A stretch of DNA of 40,523 nucleotides from Oceanospirillaceae bacterium (GTDB taxonomy: Bacteria > Pseudomonadota > Gammaproteobacteria > Pseudomonadales > Balneatricaceae). A program made the translations under genes and the position numbers. The stretch spans positions 1-40,523 of the forward strand of contig JABSRA010000043.1 of the NCBI GenBank assembly GCA_013215445.1, in the 5' to 3' direction. The notes under the pieces are model-generated. The model made no database searches and was not told the origin of the DNA. It saw nothing but the letters and a program-made list of their open reading frames with translations. This document shows, one piece after another, positions 28,335 to 36,393 of the stretch; positions within the stretch are counted from its first letter, which is position 1, and every line of letters starts with the position of its first letter.

Positions 28335-28362
28335 CTTTGGTCTTTGATCTTTAGTCTTTGGT
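28335..28362. repeat. Short tandem repeat, period 7
   Basis: Four consecutive heptamers read CTTTGGT, CTTTGAT, CTTTAGT, CTTTGGT. The array lies in the 102-bp spacer between cobS and the spermidine-synthase-like gene. Interrupted arrays like this can vary in copy number by slippage. Confidence 0.7.
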
Positions 28363-28409
28363 CATAATTCTTTTGATCCGCCACTAAAGACTCTCGACTT
28401 ATTTCTATC

Positions 28410-29141
28410 CTAACTAATCACCAACATCACAATTGTCAGCATTTCCACTAATTCTAAACTCGCCCCGGCGGTATCGCCCGTTAAACCATCGAGTCGCTTG
28501 ATCATCAATGAGCGCAAGCCAATTAAACCAATCGCCGCCACCAATATGACGGTCATCGACCCCAGCATTAAAGCCAGCAGCAAACCTCCAGCGCAGCTGA
28601 TAAACACCGCATTTTTGGGTGCGTTAGCTACCATAATAGCGCCAATACCCTTTTTTCTCACGTAGGGTGTTAACAATAATAACAGCGGCAATAATGATCG
28701 AGCGACGAGGGGCGCTACCATTAACAACCAATATTGCTGTTGCTGCAAGATAGCGACCATCGCCGTAAATTTCAGCAGCAAAGTGCAGAGCACCATGACC
28801 ACGGCAATCGGCCCACTCGCGGGGTCTTGCATAATATCCAGGGTGCGCTGCTTGTCGCCGTGCCCCCCTATCCATGCATCACAGCTATCAGCCAGGCCAT
28901 CGAGGTGTAAAGCGCCGGTGATCAATACCCATAGGGCCAAGAGAATAGCAGCGCTCAATAATGCGGGTGCATTTTGCAATAGCAGCGCCACAACACTCAA
29001 CATTAACCCGATTAACAGGCCAATTAGCGGATAAAAAAGCAGTGATTCACCCTGGCTTTTTTGATCCGGATACTCGGAAAATTTAACCGGTATCCGGGTG
29101 AGAAATTGCAGGGCGAGCAACGCACTCGATAAATATTTCAT
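28410..29141 (-). CDS. cobS: Adenosylcobinamide-GDP ribazoletransferase (cobalamin synthase)
   Basis: Inner-membrane enzyme that joins adenosylcobinamide-GDP to alpha-ribazole (or its phosphate), the step that builds the cobalamin lower loop. 243 residues, several membrane helices, and the metal-binding aspartate motif HLDGLADSCDAW (D81, D85, D88), with QDPASGPIAVVMVL after it, as in all CobS proteins. It ends with ELVEMLTIVMLVIS. The start lies 10 bases after the cobC stop. Confidence 0.96.
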   Translation of the reverse strand: MKYLSSALLALQFLTRIPVKFSEYPDQKSQGESLLFYPLIGLLIGLMLSVVALLLQNAPALLSAAILLALWVLITGALHLDGLADSCDAWIGGHGDKQRTLDIMQDPASGPIAVVMVLCTLLLKFTAMVAILQQQQYWLLMVAPLVARSLLPLLLLLTPYVRKKGIGAIMVANAPKNAVFISCAGGLLLALMLGSMTVILVAAIGLIGLRSLMIKRLDGLTGDTAGASLELVEMLTIVMLVIS

Positions 29142-29151
29142 GACAGCCCAC

Positions 29152-29703
29152 TCAACGGCATAAACTCACTAGCTGGCCGTGCTCCACCGGATAGTTTAGC
29201 ATCGCCTTGATCGGTTGCTGTGCCGCTTTGGATAACAGATAACGCATCACCCCACCGTGACACACCAGCAGCAGATGTTTACCAGCATATTTAACCTCAA
29301 GCGACGAGATCAGTTTATCAATGCGTTGACTGAACTGGCCTAAACTCTCAGCATTTTGTGGAGCATTCTTTTCAGGGTCATGCCAAAACGCTTCTAGTTG
29401 TCCCGGGTACTTATCCATCACTTGCAGCGCAGTCAGCCCCTCCCAATCTCCAAAATGGTACTCAGCGAGGTCAGCTTCTATTTGCAGCTCAAGAGAGAGT
29501 TTAGCGGCCAAGTTCACACTAAATTCCACACAGCGGATTAAAGGTGAGCTCACCAGCAGATCCCAGCGAGTGCCCGATGCAAGCGCCAGATCGATACTGC
29601 TCTGCATTTGCTCAACCCCCAACTCGGTCAGCGCCACATCGGTGCTACCAATGTAAGCACGGCCCGCAGTGGTTTTACCGTGACGCAATAAATCAATGGG
29701 CAT
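29152..29703 (-). CDS. cobC: Alpha-ribazole-5'-phosphate phosphatase, histidine phosphatase family
   Basis: 183 residues of the phosphoglycerate-mutase-like superfamily: LLRHGKTTAGRAYIGSTDVA carries the catalytic histidine (H8), EYHFGDWEGLTALQ the acid/base region, and LLVCHGGVMRYLL the second histidine. In this operon, next to cobT and cobS, it most probably removes the phosphate from alpha-ribazole phosphate (or from cobalamin phosphate). Its start overlaps the cobT stop by 11 bases. Named after the Salmonella gene, not the Pseudomonas denitrificans one. Confidence 0.92.
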   Translation of the reverse strand: MPIDLLRHGKTTAGRAYIGSTDVALTELGVEQMQSSIDLALASGTRWDLLVSSPLIRCVEFSVNLAAKLSLELQIEADLAEYHFGDWEGLTALQVMDKYPGQLEAFWHDPEKNAPQNAESLGQFSQRIDKLISSLEVKYAGKHLLLVCHGGVMRYLLSKAAQQPIKAMLNYPVEHGQLVSLCR

Positions 29704-30745
29704 CGAGCTTGCCGGCTACTGCCGCTTCAGCGAAGGTCGCCATTTGCGAGTGCAGCTTACAGGCCAGCTGAATTACTGGCACGCAAATCGCTGCACCACT
29801 GCCCTCGCCCAAACGCATACCCAACTCTAATACGGGTATTGCCTTTAAGTGCGCTAACATCAATTTGTGACCAGGCTCTGCCGAACTGTGGGAAAAAATC
29901 ATCCAATGACGACTCTCTGGTGCGATAGCCACTGCGACCATCGCCGCCGCTGTACAGATAAAGCCATCCACTAAAATAGTGAGGCCCTGTTGCGCCGCTG
30001 CAATATAACTGCCAACCAATGCCGCTATTTCGAAACCACCCATTTTCTGTAACAACACTTCAGGCGCGAGTTCAGTTTGCTCGTGTCTGGCCAGCACTTG
30101 CTGCAAAATTTCTATTTTTCGTTGCACCCCGTCGCTATCTAGACCCGTTCCCGGACCCGTTAGATTGCTTATTGACTCCCCGCTGATAACACTGGCTAGT
30201 AAAGTCGCAGCGCTGGTATTGGCGATACCCATGTCACCGCCAATAAAGAGTTCACAACCTAAATTTTTCGCTCTCATTAAATATTTTTTGCCAACGGCTA
30301 ATGCCTGCTCGCACTGCGCTTTACTCATCGCATCGCCATGTAACATATTAGCGGTACCCGCGGCGATAAATTCGTTGCTAACGCCTTTAAAATCCGTGGG
30401 AGTAACCGTGCCCAAATTGACAATTTCAAAGGGCGCCAACAAACTTTTAGCCAACACGCTAATCGCGGCACCACCGCTGGCAAAGTTTGCCACCATCTGT
30501 CCCGTCACCTCCTGTGGAAATGCCGACACACCACTGGTCGCTAAACCATGATCGGCGGCAAAGATACAAATAAAAGGAGTGTTAATAACCGGTGAGCCAC
30601 CTTGCATTGCCGCAATTTCTACCGCGATGTCCTCTAAACGGCCCAGGGAGCCCAAAGGTTTGGTCAACTGTTGTTGACGGGCAAGGGCCTCATTACGGGC
30701 GGGCTCATCTAACTTTTTTATCGGCTGAAAAATCCAGTTGCTCAT
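29693..30745 (-). CDS. cobT: Nicotinate-nucleotide-dimethylbenzimidazole phosphoribosyltransferase
   Basis: Activates the lower-ligand base (usually dimethylbenzimidazole) to alpha-ribazole phosphate, using nicotinate mononucleotide. 350 residues with the CobT signatures TKPLGSLGRLEDIA, FAADHGLATSGVSAFPQEVT, GDMGIANTSAATLL (about 175), GFEIAALVGS and the C-terminal LGMRLGEGSGAA containing the catalytic glutamate (about 312). The order and length match Salmonella CobT (356). It lies 44 bp after cobU. Confidence 0.97.
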   Translation of the reverse strand: MSNWIFQPIKKLDEPARNEALARQQQLTKPLGSLGRLEDIAVEIAAMQGGSPVINTPFICIFAADHGLATSGVSAFPQEVTGQMVANFASGGAAISVLAKSLLAPFEIVNLGTVTPTDFKGVSNEFIAAGTANMLHGDAMSKAQCEQALAVGKKYLMRAKNLGCELFIGGDMGIANTSAATLLASVISGESISNLTGPGTGLDSDGVQRKIEILQQVLARHEQTELAPEVLLQKMGGFEIAALVGSYIAAAQQGLTILVDGFICTAAAMVAVAIAPESRHWMIFSHSSAEPGHKLMLAHLKAIPVLELGMRLGEGSGAAICVPVIQLACKLHSQMATFAEAAVAGKLDAH

Positions 30746-30789
30746 TTATAAATACCTTATCTTTTGACTGAAACTTCACTATGAAATGA

Positions 30790-31305
30790 TTAATCTTCTT
30801 TTAATACTAGCGGCAATCCTGCCACTGACAAGGTTACTCTGTTACTAATAGCCGCTAAGTCCTGGTGCAGCAAGCCCGCGCTATCACAAAACTCGCGGGT
30901 CACTTCACCCATGGGAATCACTCCCATGCTGGTCTCATTGGCGACAAATATGAGTTTGCCCGGCACTTGCTCTAGTACGGTAAATAGTTGTTTTTTTTGC
31001 GCTGCATAACACTGAGATTTTTGACTAAACATGCAATTACTTAACCACAATGTCAAACAATCTACCAATAGGCAGCGCTGCGCAGACATATGTTGCTCGA
31101 TAGTTTGAGCCAGCGCTATGGGCTCCTCTATCGTTTGCCAATGCGCTGGACGGCTGCGCTGGTGCGATACAATCCGCTCTCGCATCTGCTGATCACCCGC
31201 TGTGCCGGTGGCGATATAAACGACCTCTAATCCAGAGGCAGCGGCCGCTTGTTCTGCCAATTTTGATTTACCGGAGCGCGCCCCACCCAAAAAAAACTCA
31301 ATCAT
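30790..31305 (-). CDS. cobU: Adenosylcobinamide kinase / adenosylcobinamide-phosphate guanylyltransferase
   Basis: Bifunctional enzyme that phosphorylates adenosylcobinamide and then attaches GMP. 171 residues from MIEFFLGGARSGKSKLAEQ, with P-loop GGARSGKS (7-14), VVYIATGTAGDQQMRERI, HQRSRPAHW (the guanylylated histidine region), LLVDCLTLWLSN and FVANETSMGVIPMG. The frame is open 13 codons further upstream into the cbiX 3' end, but ATG at 31305 has AGGA 5-6 bases before it and no overlap, so it is the better start. Confidence 0.95.
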   Translation of the reverse strand: MIEFFLGGARSGKSKLAEQAAAASGLEVVYIATGTAGDQQMRERIVSHQRSRPAHWQTIEEPIALAQTIEQHMSAQRCLLVDCLTLWLSNCMFSQKSQCYAAQKKQLFTVLEQVPGKLIFVANETSMGVIPMGEVTREFCDSAGLLHQDLAAISNRVTLSVAGLPLVLKED

Positions 31306-31312
31306 AGCAATC

Positions 31313-32425
31313 CTAATCGTGAATGTGCTTGTTACTGCGCTCAATTTTTTGCGACTCTTGCGCTAATACCGATGCTGGAAATTGACTCATAAAACAGCAG
31401 CAGAGGTTTTCACCGATCATAGTGCGGGGCCCCAGCGGATGAGCAATATGTTTATAAACACCGTGCGAGTGACTATGATCGTGATCGTGATCGTGGCTAT
31501 GTTCATGCGCATGACTCTGTTCAGCCTGATCTTGCTCAGGGTCAACAAATTCTGCATGATGATGGTGAATATCAACTTCACCTGCCGCCAAACGTCGCTC
31601 AAATGATTGCATCAATGTTTCATTAGTACTGTCCGGCTGGTCTGACATTATCTCTCTGAGACGCACTTCAAAAGCATCGATCACTTTTACATGATCTTTG
31701 AGGTAGGGCGTCTTAATAAATTCAATCTCTGGGTGCGCCGCCGCCACTTTATCGACATAGGCGTAAATACGCTTAATTAAACGACCGGTGAACAAGAAGT
31801 AGGGCGCAACCACGATCTTTTTAAAACCCAGTTTGATTAACAGCTCTAGCCCCACCCCAACTGAGGGGTAGGTCACCCCTGAATAGACCGTATCTGCCCA
31901 ACCAAAGCCCATGTCTTCATTGACAATACGGGTCAGTTTAGCAGCTTCTGCGTTGGCCAAGGTATCGGAAGTACCGCGACCTACGACCACCAACATAGTG
32001 TCATTAAGCTCAAGGGGAGGATTGGCTATATCGAGGTTGAGCGATTCATAGATACGGGTTTCAAATGCCTCAACCATCGTCGGGTGCAAGCCAAGCTCGC
32101 TACCGTAATGAACTTTTACCCCGCTATTAGCCTGCTTTTTTTGAAAGTTGAGTAGTACACTGGGAATATCATTGCGCGCGTGGGTGGCTGCAAACAACAT
32201 GCCGGGTACCGCATAGATATCCGTCACGCCCTGGGCTATCAGTTTGTTGAGGCCCATATGAATATTAGGTGCTGAGAACTCCAAAAAACCGTACTCAATT
32301 GGCACATCGGGAAACCGCGTCACTAAACCGGCAGCGACGAGAGAGAATTCGCGCGCGGCATCTTGATCGCGACTGCCGTGGCCGCAGATCATAATGCCAA
32401 TTTTTCTGTTATTTTGTTGAGACAT
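31313..32425 (-). CDS. cbiX: CbiX-type sirohydrochlorin chelatase with histidine-rich, cysteine-containing tail
   Basis: Inserts cobalt into a tetrapyrrole (sirohydrochlorin in characterised CbiX). 370 residues: two related chelatase halves with metal-site histidines in ICGHGSRD (H15) and FAATHARND (H82), then VVGRGTSD and VVAPYFLFTGRLI. After about residue 285 comes a tail not needed for the fold: HHHH (287-290), a H-x repeat region (305-321, HAHEHSH.. type), then HPLGPRTMIGENLCCC (329-344). The histidines probably store or sense cobalt or nickel; the CCC may bind a metal or an Fe-S cluster, as reported for other long CbiX proteins (inference for this one). It lies in an operon that also encodes CobN, the late-acting chelatase. 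Confidence 0.92.
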   Translation of the reverse strand: MSQQNNRKIGIMICGHGSRDQDAAREFSLVAAGLVTRFPDVPIEYGFLEFSAPNIHMGLNKLIAQGVTDIYAVPGMLFAATHARNDIPSVLLNFQKKQANSGVKVHYGSELGLHPTMVEAFETRIYESLNLDIANPPLELNDTMLVVVGRGTSDTLANAEAAKLTRIVNEDMGFGWADTVYSGVTYPSVGVGLELLIKLGFKKIVVAPYFLFTGRLIKRIYAYVDKVAAAHPEIEFIKTPYLKDHVKVIDAFEVRLREIMSDQPDSTNETLMQSFERRLAAGEVDIHHHHAEFVDPEQDQAEQSHAHEHSHDHDHDHSHSHGVYKHIAHPLGPRTMIGENLCCCFMSQFPASVLAQESQKIERSNKHIHD

Positions 32426-32485
32426 AATTAGTAAACTCTGATTCTAGTCGCGAGAGCGATAGCGTTTGCTAACGCACTCCCAATA

Positions 32486-33622
32486 TTATTGCTTTTCATA
32501 AGTGGCGATAAACGCAGCGATACAATTTGTGATCCGCTGCTGTTGGTCACCCTTTTTCACTGATAACAAACCGATGCGCAACAGTGCTTGCTCAGTTCTA
32601 TCGACACTCTCAGGTATCTCGATAACTCTTAACAAAATACCCTCGCTACAGAATGCCTGCTGTACTTTTAGCGCCAGAGAGTGCTGCATTTTGTAACTAA
32701 TAAATAAACCACTATCAACTTGGCAAGTCACTACACTTTGACTAAGTTCGCGCAAATGCTCAATCAGTGCTGCAAACAACTGCACAGTACCTCGTGCATC
32801 TGCCACTATTTGTACTCTCGCCATACTCTGCCAGGCAACATCCCGAAAAGCCTGGGTCGCTATCGATTGTGCCGGACCATTAATCATCCAAAGACCCAAT
32901 TGAGCGGTAATTTTTGTCTGTAACTCCCCCTGGGCAAAAGCAAATCCAAGGCGAATACCGGCCAGCCCAAAAAACTTCCCGAAAGAGCGCAACACTAACA
33001 TATTCGCCGGCCACTGATGAGCTAAAACCGACAATTGCGGCGTTAAATCAATGAAAGCCTCATCCACGATCAAATAACAACCGCCCTCGAGTTTGGCCGC
33101 CCAACAGAGCAGTTGCTGTGGCGCGATTAACACCCCACTGGGGTTATTGGGATTGATCACCACTAAGTGCTGCGCACTATTAGTCTGTAGCTCTCGATCA
33201 ATACTCGCCAGGCAGGCATCGTGTTCCAGTGCCGGGTAGTATTGAATAGCAAAACCGGCGTCACCCCAACTATCTCGATGCTCGCTGTACCCTACATCGG
33301 GAAGTAACACCGGCTTCTCAGGCAACATTTTCGGCAGGGCTTGAATCAGCATTTGCGAGCCGATTAACGGGATAAATTGCTCACTGCCATAATATTCAGC
33401 CGTGGCCCGCAAAAATTCAGGCTGCAAATATGGCAATTGCCTGAAGGCAGACGCGGGCAAGCTATCCGTTGGATAACTAATCGAGTTTAAACCCGTGGAA
33501 AGATCTAACCACTGCTCTTGGGCAATACCGTAGCGTGCAGATGCACTGATGATATCTCCGCCGTGGGCACCACTGAGCTCACTGTTTTTCACTTGTTTAA
33601 TAGTTTTTATCTCTTCTTGCAT
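32486..33622 (-). CDS. cobD: L-threonine-O-3-phosphate decarboxylase
   Basis: PLP enzyme that makes (R)-1-amino-2-propanol O-2-phosphate, the linker between corrin ring and nucleotide loop. 378 residues of the class I aminotransferase fold: HGGDI near the start (20-24), LSTGLNSISYP, VVINPNNPSG (157-163), VDEAFID (D187), and the PLP lysine K216 in RSFGKFFGLAGIRLGF. Called cobD in Salmonella and cobC in Pseudomonas denitrificans. Its product is used by CbiB, encoded just upstream. The 5' region of this gene is involved in the tandem duplication described separately. Confidence 0.94.
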   Translation of the reverse strand: MQEEIKTIKQVKNSELSGAHGGDIISASARYGIAQEQWLDLSTGLNSISYPTDSLPASAFRQLPYLQPEFLRATAEYYGSEQFIPLIGSQMLIQALPKMLPEKPVLLPDVGYSEHRDSWGDAGFAIQYYPALEHDACLASIDRELQTNSAQHLVVINPNNPSGVLIAPQQLLCWAAKLEGGCYLIVDEAFIDLTPQLSVLAHQWPANMLVLRSFGKFFGLAGIRLGFAFAQGELQTKITAQLGLWMINGPAQSIATQAFRDVAWQSMARVQIVADARGTVQLFAALIEHLRELSQSVVTCQVDSGLFISYKMQHSLALKVQQAFCSEGILLRVIEIPESVDRTEQALLRIGLLSVKKGDQQQRITNCIAAFIATYEKQ

Positions 33623-33632
33623 GTGGACCTGC

Positions 33633-33897
33633 AGCTCTTTTTAAAACCACAGCGCCACCATCAATAACATTAACAGCCACAAGGCTAATACTCTACCCAC
33701 TAGCAAACATCATGCATCTATCGCGATAGCACCGGGCTACAGACCTGTGTCTGGACCCAACAGTGGTCGTTCTTGCCATTTCCCCTGGTACTTAGCGCCA
33801 CCGCCTAAATGTATAATGTAGCTTGCACTGGCACTAATGACATCGCCGGGTTGCGTTCGTTTAATAGTACATTTCTCTTCTTTATAAATGATAAATA
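33633..33897 (-). pseudogene. Decayed tandem duplication of the cobD-cbiB junction
   Basis: Bases 33638 to about 33830 closely match the 3' end of cbiB, which begins at 33905 (both copies share CACAAGGCTAATACTCTACC and CTTGCCATTTCCCCTGGTAC); the offset is 264 bp. Bases about 33831-33897 match the 5' end of cobD and its start region (GTTTAATAG, TTTCTCTTCTT, then AGCTCT). The whole is therefore a second cobD-5'/cbiB-3' unit in tandem. Read as cbiB, it has in-frame TGA and TAG codons, so it is not functional. At the break, both parents share GCAC, a microhomology. Confidence 0.85.
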
Positions 33898-33904
33898 GCT
33901 CTCT

Positions 33905-34864
33905 TTAAAACCACAGCGCCATCAGCAATAACAGCAACAGCCACAAGGCTAATACTCTACCCACTAGCAAACAGCATGCATCTATCGCGATGGCCCCGGG
34001 CTGCAGACCTGTGTCCGGCCCCAACAGCGGCCTATCTTGCCATTTCCCCTGGTACATAGCGCCACCGCCTAGCTGTAAATTGAGCGCACCGGCACCTGCC
34101 GCCATCACCGGCCCCGCATTGGGGCTCTTCCAGTTCACCCCTTGTCGCTTCCAGCAGCGACGGGCAGATCGGTAATTACCCAACAATGCATAACTCAACG
34201 CCACTAACCTGGCGGGCAGGTAATTGAGCACATCGTCGATGCGCGCCGCCGCCCAGCCAAACTGTACATAACGCCGGTGTTTGTAACCCCACATCGCATC
34301 CAAGGTATTGGCGAGGCGATACAATACAATGCCAGGCACTCCCAGTAATAAAAACCAGAAAATAGCGGCGAAGATAGCATCAGCGCCGTTTTCAAGAACT
34401 GACTCGCTCGCCGCATTGCCAATTTGATTGGCAGTTAAAGCCTCGCTATCACGGCTCACTATCATCGCCACTGCGCGGCGCGCCGCGACCATATCCGCGG
34501 CTTTTAAAGGGACCGATATTGCCTTTGCATGCGCGATTAAGCTGCGCCAACCCAAGGCAAAATAGAGCACGCCAGCGGCAAACAGCCAAGACAGCAACAC
34601 AGAGTAGAATGGCCTATTAAGCAGCCAATGTTCTATTAAATAACTGATCCATACCAGTGGCATAACCGCTAGGCACCAGGCGATAATGCCCAGTAACTTG
34701 CCCTTATCTGCATACCAACCATGCTTGAGGTTTAATGAGCGCTCTAACTTTTGCACCCCATTGCCAAAGTAAACCAGCGGATGATGTCGAGCCACTTCGG
34801 CAAATTTATAATCTAACGCCACTGCCAGCAATACCACAAAAAAACTAAACCACATCGCTAACAT
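33905..34864 (-). CDS. cbiB: Adenosylcobinamide-phosphate synthase
   Basis: Inner-membrane enzyme that attaches aminopropanol phosphate to adenosylcobyric acid. 319 residues, several membrane segments, and the family motifs [18 protein letters not shown] near the start, [67 protein letters not shown] and [14 protein letters not shown]. The start overlaps the cobQ stop by about 20 bases (a second ATG, three codons in, is possible). A partial copy of its 3' end lies directly downstream. Confidence 0.95.
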   Translation of the reverse strand: MLAMWFSFFVVLLAVALDYKFAEVARHHPLVYFGNGVQKLERSLNLKHGWYADKGKLLGIIAWCLAVMPLVWISYLIEHWLLNRPFYSVLLSWLFAAGVLYFALGWRSLIAHAKAISVPLKAADMVAARRAVAMIVSRDSEALTANQIGNAASESVLENGADAIFAAIFWFLLLGVPGIVLYRLANTLDAMWGYKHRRYVQFGWAAARIDDVLNYLPARLVALSYALLGNYRSARRCWKRQGVNWKSPNAGPVMAAGAGALNLQLGGGAMYQGKWQDRPLLGPDTGLQPGAIAIDACCLLVGRVLALWLLLLLLMALWF

Positions 34865-36377
34865 TTCCCCTAGTACCGTTTGACTGAGATTGGGCTAAAG
34901 ACAGTAACTGACAAATTTTTTGCAGCGGTAATACTTTTTCCACCTCATCGGCGAGCCGCTCGATCTGCTGCTCACGAAAGGCTTGATAATCAAAGGGAGT
35001 GACATTTTGCAGCCCTGCCCAGTTAAGTATTTCCGCTAGCATTTGCTCCCCCTCTAACAAACCGTGTAAATAAGTACCACGTACGCTATCATCAGGGTTA
35101 GCGGCGCCTTCGAGGTAATAATCAGCGCTGCCTTTATTCGCTATATTGAACAGCGCCCGCGCTCTGTCCGAGCCACTACTTGTCCCCGCGTGTATCTCAT
35201 AACCCGTCACTGGGCTGTCACCCGCTAGGCTATAACCGCTGACATTGCTTAAGGTTTTCTGCTCTTGTAGAGTGGTCTCTATCTCGAGCAGCCCCAAGCC
35301 ATTAATCGAGCCCGCAACATTTTCGACCCCCTGTGGGTCGTGAATGACCTGCCCTAACATTTGATAACCGCCGCAGATACCTAATACTTTACCGCCAAAG
35401 CGCAGATGCCGCTCGATGACCTGCGCCCATCCCTGCTCTTTTAACCACGCCAAATCGTTGCTGACATTCTTGCTGCCGGGCAAAATAATTAAATCGGCAC
35501 CCGCGTAGAGCTGCGCATCGCGGACAAACTCACAATCGAGTTGTGGGTGCAGGCGCAATACATCAAAATCAGTGTGGTTACTAGCGCGCGGATAGAGCGG
35601 CACCACAATTTTAAACGCCTTATTCTCGGTCGCTAACTGGCGCTGCTCGACCGCATCTTCGGCCTCTATGTGCAAGTTGGTGATATAGGGAATTACCGCA
35701 ATCGTTGGCACCCCGGTTTTAGCCTCGAGCCAATCCAGTCCCGATTGCAGCAAGCTCACATCGCCGCGAAAGCGGTTAATCACAAAACCTACCACCCGCT
35801 GCTGCTCGCTATCACTGAGCAGCGCGAAAGTACCATAAAGATGGGCAAATACCCCACCGCGATCGATATCCGCCACGATAATTACCGGGCAATCCAACGC
35901 CTCGGCCAAGCCCATGTTGACGATATCGTGCTCGCGTAAATTAATTTCCGCCGGGGATCCCGCCCCCTCGATAATGGTCACCGGATAGAGTGCCTGGAGC
36001 TGTGCATGGGTGGCCAATACTTGCGCTAATAGCTGTGGCTTGTACAGATGATACTCACGCGCTTTCATGTTGCCGATCGACTTGCCGTTGAGGATCACCT
36101 GCGAACCGATGTCTGAGTTGGGCTTGAGCAGTATCGGGTTCATCAAGATACTGGGGGCTAAAAAGCAACCTTGCGCCTGCACCGCCTGGGCGCGACCAAT
36201 CTCACCCCCCTCTGGGGTTACGGCACTGTTCAACGCCATATTCTGCGATTTAAACGGCGCTACTTTAACCCCTGCTCTGGCTAAAATTCGGCACAGTGCA
36301 GTCACTAGTACGCTTTTACCCGCATCCGAGGTGGTGCCTTGCACCATTAGCGAGTGTGGGCTGTTAAAGGTCTTCAA
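34845..36377 (-). CDS. cobQ: Cobyric acid synthase
   Basis: Amidates side chains b, d, e and g of adenosylcobyrinic acid a,c-diamide using glutamine and ATP. It has an N-terminal dethiobiotin-synthetase-like ATPase domain ([63 protein letters not shown]) and a C-terminal class I glutaminase ([12 protein letters not shown] with the nucleophile cysteine, and [10 protein letters not shown] with the catalytic histidine). The frame is open far into cobN (to 36611), but the protein should begin near LMVQG. TTG at 36377 has GAGAG 7 bases upstream and lies 16 bases after the cobN stop, giving 510 residues; ATGs at 36419 and 36347 lack a ribosome-binding site. Start uncertain, function sure. Confidence 0.95.
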   Translation of the reverse strand: MKTFNSPHSLMVQGTTSDAGKSVLVTALCRILARAGVKVAPFKSQNMALNSAVTPEGGEIGRAQAVQAQGCFLAPSILMNPILLKPNSDIGSQVILNGKSIGNMKAREYHLYKPQLLAQVLATHAQLQALYPVTIIEGAGSPAEINLREHDIVNMGLAEALDCPVIIVADIDRGGVFAHLYGTFALLSDSEQQRVVGFVINRFRGDVSLLQSGLDWLEAKTGVPTIAVIPYITNLHIEAEDAVEQRQLATENKAFKIVVPLYPRASNHTDFDVLRLHPQLDCEFVRDAQLYAGADLIILPGSKNVSNDLAWLKEQGWAQVIERHLRFGGKVLGICGGYQMLGQVIHDPQGVENVAGSINGLGLLEIETTLQEQKTLSNVSGYSLAGDSPVTGYEIHAGTSSGSDRARALFNIANKGSADYYLEGAANPDDSVRGTYLHGLLEGEQMLAEILNWAGLQNVTPFDYQAFREQQIERLADEVEKVLPLQKICQLLSLAQSQSNGTRGNVSDVV

Positions 36378-36393
36378 ATTATATCTCTCACAT

